Part shown: piece after piece, positions 1-4,496 of the stretch
Position numbering within the stretch: position 1 is the stretch's first letter
How the letters are laid out: every line of letters begins with the position of its first letter
Translations under genes and position numbers: made by a program
Assembly: GCA_964652825.1 (NCBI GenBank)
Contig: CAZZCU010000051.1
Location: forward strand, 1 to 8,385
Length of the DNA: 8,385 nucleotides
Origin: CAZZCU01 sp964652825
GTDB lineage: Bacteria > Bdellovibrionota_B > Oligoflexia > Oligoflexales > CAZZCU01
Direction: 5' to 3'
The notes under the pieces: generated by a model
Database searches by the model: none
What the model was told of the DNA's origin: nothing
The model's input: the letters and a program-made list of their open reading frames with translations, nothing else

Positions 1-27
1 GGTCAACAATTGCTGGCTATCGTCTGA
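1..27 (+). CDS. 3' end of an upstream gene (partial)
   Basis: Reading from base 1 gives the codons for G-Q-Q-L-L-A-I-V followed by TGA at 25-27, and a second TGA follows directly. The stop shares its last base with the ATG of pgpA, the kind of overlap seen in coupled operons. In many proteobacteria the gene before pgpA is thiL (thiamine monophosphate kinase), so that is the natural guess. Eight residues are too few to recognise the protein, so the identity is inferred from context only. Confidence 0.4.
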   Translation, partial: GQQLLAIV

Positions 28-509
28 TGAAACGCTTCTGGTGGTTGGTGGCGACGGGTGCGGGAGCGGGATACATGCCACGCGCACCTGGTACGGCCGG
101 ATCACTGCAAGGATTGGCGCTCGGCTATACGCTGCATCACGCCTGTGGTTTGCATCTGGGTATGAACATCAACAATATTATTGTTACCGGCCTGGTCTTG
201 AGCGCGCTTATCGGTGGCGCCTGGTTCAGCATTCACGTCTCCGCCGCTCATCATAGGAAGCATGACGATCAGCGCATCGTTATCGACGAGATCGTCAGCC
301 AGGCACTAGCGGTGGTTTTTCTGCCCACAACGCTATTCTATTATGGGTTTGGTTTTCTCTTATTTCGTTTCTTCGATATTACCAAACCCGGTCCGGTGGG
401 TTGGGCGGATCGCCATTTGAGCGGCGCCTGGGGCATACTCGTCGACGATCTTTTCGCCGGTCTCTTCACTAGCGTTATCTTGATCACAGCAAGCGTTGCT
501 TTTGGTTAA
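27..509 (+). CDS. pgpA: Phosphatidylglycerophosphatase A
   Basis: This integral inner-membrane enzyme removes the phosphate from phosphatidylglycerophosphate to make phosphatidylglycerol, an anionic membrane lipid and cardiolipin precursor. The 160-residue length fits the family. The PgpA signature blocks are all present in order: GAGxGYMPRAPGTAGSL at about 11-27, IVIDEIV at 84-90 with the acidic pair D87/E88, the FDITKPGP block at 116-123, and GILVDDLFAG at 136-145 with D140/D141. Hydrophobic stretches lie between these blocks (about 50-70, 92-115 and 142-158). The ATG overlaps the stop of the preceding gene by one base, so translation is probably coupled to it. The TAA stop lies inside the first of three 11-bp repeats that fill the following gap. 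Identity is secure; the upstream partner is not visible. Confidence 0.95.
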   Translation: MKRFWWLVATGAGAGYMPRAPGTAGSLQGLALGYTLHHACGLHLGMNINNIIVTGLVLSALIGGAWFSIHVSAAHHRKHDDQRIVIDEIVSQALAVVFLPTTLFYYGFGFLLFRFFDITKPGPVGWADRHLSGAWGILVDDLFAGLFTSVILITASVAFG

Positions 510-537
510 GACTCTGTTAATATCTTGTTAAGACTCC
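505..537 (+). repeat. Three 11-bp tandem repeats starting GTTAA
   Basis: Three head-to-tail units of exactly 11 bp are visible: GTTAAGACTCT (505-515), GTTAATATCTT (516-526) and GTTAAGACTCC (527-537). Units 1 and 3 match at 10 of 11 positions. Unit 2 shares the GTTAA core and matches unit 1 at 7 of 11. The pgpA stop codon (507-509) is inside unit 1. An 11-bp period puts the cores on one face of the helix. This is the known arrangement of direct-repeat sites for OmpR/PhoB-family response regulators, and the GTTA core resembles ArcA boxes. A regulatory role is inference. Confidence 0.6.
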
Positions 538-552
538 AGCTATTTTTATGTT
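525..552 (+). promoter_or_regulatory. Candidate sigma-70 promoter for the permease gene
   Basis: TTGTTA at 525-530 (4 of 6 to TTGACA) is separated by 16 bp from TATGTT at 547-552 (4 of 6 to TATAAT). The -35-like element lies across the junction of the second and third 11-bp repeats, so a protein bound to the repeats would contact or block polymerase here. The match is modest, and pgpA read-through remains possible because the gap holds no terminator-like hairpin. Confidence 0.3.
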
Positions 553-579
553 GTTGTATTTTATTGGCGGCAAATCGGT

Positions 580-1818
580 ATGCCACATCGTCAAGCATCC
601 GCGACGTGGGGTTTTCACGTCGGAACGTTCTCGGCTCAGCTGGCGAACAATGCGTTCGTTGTCACTTTGCCGCTTATCGTTTTGCAAAACTACGGCTCCG
701 CCGGTCTGCTCGGGATTTTGCTGGCAACCAGCACGGCGGTGGATGCCGTCGGCACGATCACCGGCGGCTATTTATTGCGGTACGCACCCGCACGCAGCTG
801 GCTTCTACTCACGACGATTCTCCGCTCAGTACTGGTCGCCCTAATCCCCATCTTGTTCTCGATGAATTTGTTAAGCCTGCCGTTGCTGGCAACGGTGGTG
901 ATTGTTGATGCTCTCGCCCGCGGTATCGCCGACACTTGTCGTTATACGGTACCGCTACAACACACCGATGGTGCTGCGGTATCGCTGAGCCGCTTCAACA
1001 GCTCCTATCAATTTGCTTTTGAAGCTGGCGGCATTATCGGACCAGTACTGGTGGGATTTCTCTTGGCGGCGACTTCGACTTTTGTCGCTCACTGGCTGGT
1101 CGTACTCGGTCTGATCGGCGCCTGGCTTGGTTATCTATTGCTCCCAGCGCTGTCGAACGCGACTGAACAGCAACCGACGACATCACGTCAAGAAACGCTG
1201 CATCTTAATCGGCGCTGGGAAGGTTTGATCCTACTTGCTCAAGCTTGTTTAACACTGAATCCGCTGAAAACGATTTTACCGGCGGTATTTGCCACGCAGA
1301 TTTTATTGCAACCGGAGTACACTGCCTGGATCGTCGCCGCTTTTGGTGTGGGCGGTTTAAGCGGTGCGTTGTTTGCCCGCCAACTGAAAATCGCCTGGTC
1401 GCTGCGCCAGAGCTTGACGTATGCCGCCGCCGGCACGCTGGTCCTGGCTCTGGCCTGGTTGCCGGCCAGCTTGTGGATCATGCTCATCTGCGTCATCGTG
1501 TTTGCGACACTGAATGTTATCGCCCGTCTTCAACTGCTCACGCACGTTCAATTACACACGCCCGCAAGTTACGCGACCGGCGTTATCGCCAGACTGCGTT
1601 TGACGGCAAATCTGTCGTCAATGGGCGTTAAGTTTCTGGCCGGCATGTGCCTGGCCATTCCCAATATCACAACCGCTTTCACCGTTTTAAGCACGGGTCT
1701 GGTCGGTGCTGGTGTCCTGCAATGGATCGCGGGACGATTTTCTGAGCAACAACAACGTGTCACTAACATGACTGAAGCGATTGCTCCGGAAAGCGTCGCT
1801 TCAGGCGCGCATGGATAG
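580..1818 (+). CDS. MFS-type membrane transporter, substrate unknown
   Basis: This is a 412-residue, very hydrophobic protein with about 11-12 predicted membrane segments (roughly 22-38, 41-62, 73-93, 98-115, 146-166, 168-190, 212-236, 248-266, 278-295, 298-318, 345-366 and 368-385). A hydrophilic central loop (about 191-211) splits it into two halves, as in the major facilitator superfamily. EAGGIIGPVLVGFLL at 148-162 resembles antiporter motif C. The motif A position (GGYLLRYAPARS, 62-73) is degenerate and lacks the usual Asp. ATG 580 is the first possible start after an in-frame TAA at 529-531, and only a weak GGCGG (566-570) precedes it. The tail after residue 388 is hydrophilic. I cannot name the substrate. 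The next gene's ribosome binding site overlaps this stop codon, linking the transporter with the DUF2252 protein. Confidence 0.8.
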   Translation: MPHRQASATWGFHVGTFSAQLANNAFVVTLPLIVLQNYGSAGLLGILLATSTAVDAVGTITGGYLLRYAPARSWLLLTTILRSVLVALIPILFSMNLLSLPLLATVVIVDALARGIADTCRYTVPLQHTDGAAVSLSRFNSSYQFAFEAGGIIGPVLVGFLLAATSTFVAHWLVVLGLIGAWLGYLLLPALSNATEQQPTTSRQETLHLNRRWEGLILLAQACLTLNPLKTILPAVFATQILLQPEYTAWIVAAFGVGGLSGALFARQLKIAWSLRQSLTYAAAGTLVLALAWLPASLWIMLICVIVFATLNVIARLQLLTHVQLHTPASYATGVIARLRLTANLSSMGVKFLAGMCLAIPNITTAFTVLSTGLVGAGVLQWIAGRFSEQQQRVTNMTEAIAPESVASGAHG

Positions 1819-1829
1819 GAGCCTCAAGG
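1817..1829 (+). promoter_or_regulatory. Shine-Dalgarno overlapping the permease stop codon
   Basis: AGGAG at 1817-1821 starts within the permease TAG stop (1816-1818) and lies 8 bases before ATG 1830. A second purine run, AAGGA, directly abuts the ATG but is too close to serve as the site. The placement fixes the DUF2252 start and suggests that ribosomes ending the permease help start the next gene. Confidence 0.7.
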
Positions 1830-3008
1830 ATGAGAAACTCTAACTCAGCCGCTAAACGCAATAACCCAATCGTGATCGTTGACTTCCGCCGGCGCCAGAA
1901 AACCCCCAAAGGTGCAGCAGATGTCGATAATATTTTTATCAAGGATCCGCACGGTGATGCCGCGTATCTGCGCAAAAATTATTTTCACAAAAAACGCGGC
2001 CTGCATTTTTATTTTCGCAATGTCAAACTTCAGATGCAGGCGCGCTTTGCGGAACTAATCGATCATAGTGCGATGCCAAAAGTATTTTTGCATGGCTCGC
2101 CGCATGTCGATAATTATTCGCGCAACGAACGTGGCGTGGCGATGGTGGATTTTGACCGTTCACGTATCGGCCCGTATGCCTGGGATCTGGTGCGTTTAAT
2201 GACGTCGGTGATTTTACGACAAAAAAACACCGATACACTACGCATCGATAAAGACGTCGCGGCGACGTTGCGCGCCGGCTATGTTCGTGGTTTCGAGCAG
2301 CCGCACAAACAATATCGGGAAATGGAAGAGCTGACGGCGATTCCGCGCGTAACTTCCAAATCCCCCGTGCGTGACTATGTGCGAGCCAACGAACGCTGGG
2401 CGTTGCAATTGCGCACGCATTTGTTACCGACTGATGACGCTGATGCTAATTCCGTCTTGCGCAAGTATCTTGCCGGTCGCGGCGAACAGGATTTGTTGCA
2501 GACTTACCAGGTGTGTGCCATCGGTCAGGCCCAAGGCAGCATGGGGCGAAAACGCTATTTATTTTATCTTGATACCGACAAGAAGGGCCTGGATGCGATT
2601 TTCCTTGAGATAAAACATGTTCGTCAGGATCCGGATAATAAGTGGTATCACAATCCCTTCACGCATCATGGCGAGCGCATGATCGCCGCAGCGGAACTCT
2701 ATGCCCCGGGCTGGGAAACCCGTCAGGGATTTGCGACGCATCGCGGCATTCAATACTGGGGCCACCAGATCCCCGTGCAAAATGTTAAGTTAAAAGATGC
2801 CATGGGGCGAAAACAGCAAAAGGATTTCATGTTCAGTGTCGGCACGCAGATCGGTCGCGCGCATCGCCTGTCGCTGCAACATAAAGATCCAAATGTTGTA
2901 TTAAAGCACCTTGATCGGCATTTTGCGGCCATCACCGCGGCAGCCGAGACCATGGCCGGCGAAATACAGGATGCATATCGGATCTATATGGCAAGATTGA
3001 TTCTTTAA
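1830..3008 (+). CDS. DUF2252 family protein, kinase-like fold
   Basis: This is a 392-residue soluble protein with no signal peptide or membrane segment. Several DUF2252 landmarks are recognisable: HGSPHVDNY at 88-96 (family form GDAHxxNF), VDFDRSRIGPYAWDLVRL at 106-123 (family form NDFDExxxGPxEWDLKRL), GQAQGSMGRKRYLF at 232-245 (family GxGSxGxRxY), IFLEIKHV at 257-264 (family LFLQVKEA, with K262 as the likely nucleotide-binding lysine), and GERMIAAAELYAPGW at 281-295 (family GQRxMQAAxDxFLGW). The family has no established function and is usually related to protein-kinase or aminoglycoside-phosphotransferase folds, so phosphotransfer to a small molecule is a guess. The Asp expected after HG is Ser90 here. 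A basic, poorly conserved stretch occupies the first 30 residues. The gene is coupled to the permease gene upstream. Confidence 0.8.
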   Translation: MRNSNSAAKRNNPIVIVDFRRRQKTPKGAADVDNIFIKDPHGDAAYLRKNYFHKKRGLHFYFRNVKLQMQARFAELIDHSAMPKVFLHGSPHVDNYSRNERGVAMVDFDRSRIGPYAWDLVRLMTSVILRQKNTDTLRIDKDVAATLRAGYVRGFEQPHKQYREMEELTAIPRVTSKSPVRDYVRANERWALQLRTHLLPTDDADANSVLRKYLAGRGEQDLLQTYQVCAIGQAQGSMGRKRYLFYLDTDKKGLDAIFLEIKHVRQDPDNKWYHNPFTHHGERMIAAAELYAPGWETRQGFATHRGIQYWGHQIPVQNVKLKDAMGRKQQKDFMFSVGTQIGRAHRLSLQHKDPNVVLKHLDRHFAAITAAAETMAGEIQDAYRIYMARLIL

Positions 3009-3011
3009 CGC

Positions 3012-3037
3012 TAAAATGCGAGCTCCCTATCAAGGAG
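3012..3037 (+). promoter_or_regulatory. -10-like element and Shine-Dalgarno of the Cys-rich lipoprotein gene
   Basis: TAAAAT at 3012-3017 (preceded by GC) matches the -10 consensus at 5 of 6 positions. The best -35 candidate, ATGGCA at 2988-2993, lies inside the DUF2252 gene and is weak, with an 18-bp spacer. AAGGAG at 3032-3037 is a strong Shine-Dalgarno 6 bases before ATG 3044. A promoter here would give a short leader, but read-through from the DUF2252 gene is equally possible. Confidence 0.35.
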
Positions 3038-3043
3038 CAGCGC

Positions 3044-3385
3044 ATGACATCTATAAATAACAAAACCGAAGCTCAGCAGCGTCGCGGTGCTTTTGGCACC
3101 TACTTGGTTGCCAGTCTTGGCATCATGCTGTCCGCATGTACCCATCAACACGTCGAGTCCTCATCAGCCGCAGCAGCTGATGACGTTCAACCAACGCAGG
3201 CGGCGGTTGGTGAATGCCACGGTGTGAATTCCTGCAAAGGTCAAGGCGCCTGTGGCAGCAAAGGTTCGTCTTGCGCTGGCGTCAATGCCTGCAAAGGCCA
3301 GGGTTGGTTACCGATGACCGAAGCCGAGTGCAAAACAAAGAAGGGTCGTTTTCAGGCCGTTGGGACCGCGCACGCACCGCATTGA
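3044..3385 (+). CDS. Cysteine-rich lipoprotein, bufferin-like (BufA2-type) motif
   Basis: This 113-residue protein has a basic N-terminus, a hydrophobic stretch (about 18-31) and a lipobox LSAC (29-32). It should therefore be a lipoprotein anchored at Cys32, probably in the outer membrane since +2 is Thr. A low-complexity Ser/Ala linker follows. Then come six cysteines (58, 64, 70, 77, 83, 96) in a duplicated motif: CHGVNSCKGQG (58-68) and CAGVNACKGQG (77-87). The CxGxNxCKGxG pattern recalls small periplasmic proteins annotated as BufA2-type bufferins, copper-binding peptides modified by DUF692 (MNIO) enzymes. That link is from memory of the motif. No BufB/BufC-like partner is in the window, and known bufferins have cleaved Sec signals rather than lipoboxes. 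Metal binding is a reasonable inference; modification is not shown. The start is fixed by AAGGAG. Confidence 0.8.
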   Translation: MTSINNKTEAQQRRGAFGTYLVASLGIMLSACTHQHVESSSAAAADDVQPTQAAVGECHGVNSCKGQGACGSKGSSCAGVNACKGQGWLPMTEAECKTKKGRFQAVGTAHAPH

Positions 3386-3506
3386 TCGGCAAAAGCTGTA
3401 AATTTCTCAAAATGTCAAAAACCGGTCACTTATCCAGATTTTTTCGCGACCTAGCGCCTCCGACGATAACGATTGCCGCCGAATCACCATCGCTTTAAAG
3501 CCGTAA

Positions 3507-3526
3507 TGCTAAAATCAACCTAAGGT
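3507..3526 (+). promoter_or_regulatory. Extended -10 promoter candidate for the 75-residue lipoprotein gene
   Basis: TGCTAAAAT at 3507-3515 fits the extended -10 form TGnTATAAT with one mismatch. There is no good -35 (CCATCG at the 17-bp position), as expected when TGn is present. A small inverted repeat, ACCT-A-AGGT (3518-3526), sits where the transcript would begin and could be an operator or chance. The resulting leader would be about 60 bases. The same GCTAAAAT octamer precedes the Cys-rich lipoprotein gene. Confidence 0.45.
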
Positions 3527-3580
3527 CCGCTGAAAATCCGTCGATAACATCTACACAACCTTTGTGGAGAGAGTTGCGTC

Positions 3581-3808
3581 ATGAAGACACACATGCTCAA
3601 AAAAGCACGCGTTTTGATCGCCGGCTTGTCGCTAGTTGTACTCGGCGCCTGCGCCACCACCGGTCCCGGCAACGTGGCCGGCAATGACAACGGCTCGGCG
3701 CCGGTCAATGACAAAGAGACCGTCGACTATCAAAAAGCTGTTTTGAAGTGCTACAAAAGCGGCGGTTCACGTGTCGTTAAAATCACTGGCGATCTTCGCT
3801 GCTTTTAA
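3581..3808 (+). CDS. Small lipoprotein of unknown function
   Basis: This is a 75-residue protein with a basic start (MKTHMLKKAR), a hydrophobic stretch (11-22) and a clear lipobox LGAC (21-24), so Cys24 is the predicted lipidated residue. Ala at +2 is consistent with export to the outer membrane. The mature protein is about 52 residues. A Gly/Asn-rich linker (28-46) leads to a short C-terminal domain, ETVDYQKAVLKCYKSGG and following, containing Cys57 and Cys74 separated by 16 residues, which could form a disulfide. The protein ends right after Cys74 (CF). I do not recognise a named family. ATG 3581 is preferred over ATG 3593 because GGAGAGAG at 3566-3573 lies 7 bases before it. The gene stands alone between its own promoter candidate and a hairpin, so it may be monocistronic. 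Confidence 0.8.
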   Translation: MKTHMLKKARVLIAGLSLVVLGACATTGPGNVAGNDNGSAPVNDKETVDYQKAVLKCYKSGGSRVVKITGDLRCF

Positions 3809-3842
3809 CAACAACGGCAGACTTTCGCGCAAGTGATGTACA

Positions 3843-3885
3843 CGGGGCGGCGACGGCGGTAAACCCTTGCCGACGCCAGGCCCCG
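3843..3885 (+). terminator. GC-rich imperfect hairpin after the small lipoprotein gene
   Basis: CGGGGC (3843-3848) pairs with GCCCCG (3880-3885). GGCG (3849-3852) pairs with CGCC (3874-3877) across a two-base AG bulge. After an A-A mismatch, CGGC (3854-3857) pairs with GCCG (3869-3872) around an 11-base loop. That makes 14 base pairs, nearly all G-C. It starts 34 bases after the lipoprotein stop codon and is followed by ATTTGCATTCT, only a poor U-run. It is probably a transcript end or a 3' stabilising structure, not a textbook intrinsic terminator. Confidence 0.5.
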
Positions 3886-3911
3886 ATTTGCATTCTACCC
3901 TACCGTAACGG

Positions 3912-3939
3912 TTGCTAAATCCCTCTTTTCGAGTATTAT
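3912..3939 (+). promoter_or_regulatory. Sigma-70-like promoter for ndk
   Basis: TTGCTA at 3912-3917 (4 of 6 to TTGACA) is followed after 16 bp by TATTAT at 3934-3939 (5 of 6 to TATAAT). Transcription would start near 3946, giving an ndk leader of about 75 bases. The leader contains a short GGCC-GTGC-GGCC hairpin (3966-3977). This is the best-looking promoter in the window and lies just after the GC-rich hairpin, consistent with a transcription-unit boundary. Confidence 0.55.
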
Positions 3940-4021
3940 CTACCGACCAAATGCGCTGTATGAACGGCCGTGCGGCCTGTGAGCATCGCGGTTTATAAAA
4001 TTCATTTTTCGGGGGTTTACA

Positions 4022-4444
4022 TTGGAGCGGACTCTTTCCATCATTAAACCAGATGGTGTTAAACGCAATTTGATCGGTAAAATTGTTGAGCGTTTTGAAA
4101 ACCAGGGATTGCGCATTGCGGCAATGAAGCTGCGTTGGTTGTCGCGTCGCGAGGCCGAGGGCTTTTATGATGTTCATCGTGCTCGTCCTTTTTTCGGCGA
4201 ACTGGTGGATTTTATGACCTCTGGCCCGGTAGTAGTCATGGTTTTGGAAGGTGAAAGCGCCGTGGCGCGTAACCGAGAAATCATGGGTGCCACCAACCCG
4301 GCGCAAGCGGCTGCCGGAACTATCCGTAAAGACTTCGCGCTATCGATCGGCGAGAATACCGTTCACGGCTCGGACAGTCTCGACAATGCGCGGAAGGAAA
4401 TCGCTTACTTTTTTGCCGACACGGAAGTCATGTCTGAGCGCTAA
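4022..4444 (+). CDS. ndk: Nucleoside diphosphate kinase
   Basis: This cytoplasmic enzyme transfers the terminal phosphate of ATP to other (d)NDPs through a phosphohistidine, balancing NTP and dNTP pools. At 140 residues the length is normal. Visible landmarks are ERTLSIIKPDGV (2-13) with nucleotide-contacting Lys9, the RPFF block (55-58), GATNP (89-93), Arg102, Asn112, and the active-site ENTVHGSDS (111-119) with His115 as the phosphorylated residue. All expected catalytic residues are intact. The best start is TTG 4022, 6 bases after GGGGG (4011-4015), because no ATG or GTG lies upstream at a sensible distance. Homologues usually begin M-A-(I/V/L)-E-R-T, so this start is two codons shorter at the N-terminus. 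A promoter candidate lies 83 bases upstream. The stop codon is inside a perfect hairpin. Confidence 0.96.
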   Translation: MERTLSIIKPDGVKRNLIGKIVERFENQGLRIAAMKLRWLSRREAEGFYDVHRARPFFGELVDFMTSGPVVVMVLEGESAVARNREIMGATNPAQAAAGTIRKDFALSIGENTVHGSDSLDNARKEIAYFFADTEVMSER

Positions 4445-4454
4445 AAGCGCTCAG
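4434..4454 (+). repeat. Perfect 9-bp inverted repeat engulfing the ndk stop codon
   Basis: CTGAGCGCT (4434-4442) and AGCGCTCAG (4446-4454) are exact reverse complements around a three-base AAA loop. The ndk TAA (4442-4444) begins on the last base of the left arm and runs into the loop. No U-run follows (GCGGATAAATAC), so this is not a standard intrinsic terminator. It could pause polymerase, protect the ndk mRNA 3' end, or separate ndk from tex expression. Confidence 0.65.
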
Positions 4455-4496
4455 CGGATAAATACGATATTCAATCTACCTATCTCAGGTTAAGCC

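Noticed and set aside
525..908. 127-codon frame overlapping the start of the permease gene
   Set aside because: It begins at a TTG inside the promoter region with no ribosome site. Its Arg/His/Cys-rich translation is typical of an out-of-frame shadow of the permease.
3412..3498. 28-codon frame starting ATG 3412 after the Cys-rich lipoprotein gene
   Set aside because: It has no Shine-Dalgarno, no recognisable sequence, and is the tail of a longer shadow frame from the lipoprotein gene. The rest of 3386-3506 shows no gene, terminator hairpin or RNA structure I can support.
3214..3498. 94-codon frame overlapping the Cys-rich lipoprotein gene in another frame
   Set aside because: It has no ribosome site, and its Arg/Gln-rich translation is an out-of-frame reading of the lipoprotein's repeated motif.
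3767..4306. 179-codon open frame on the minus strand across the lipoprotein end, the gap and ndk
   Set aside because: It lies antisense to ndk and crosses a promoter and hairpin. Its translation shows no recognisable domain, and ndk is unambiguous on the other strand.
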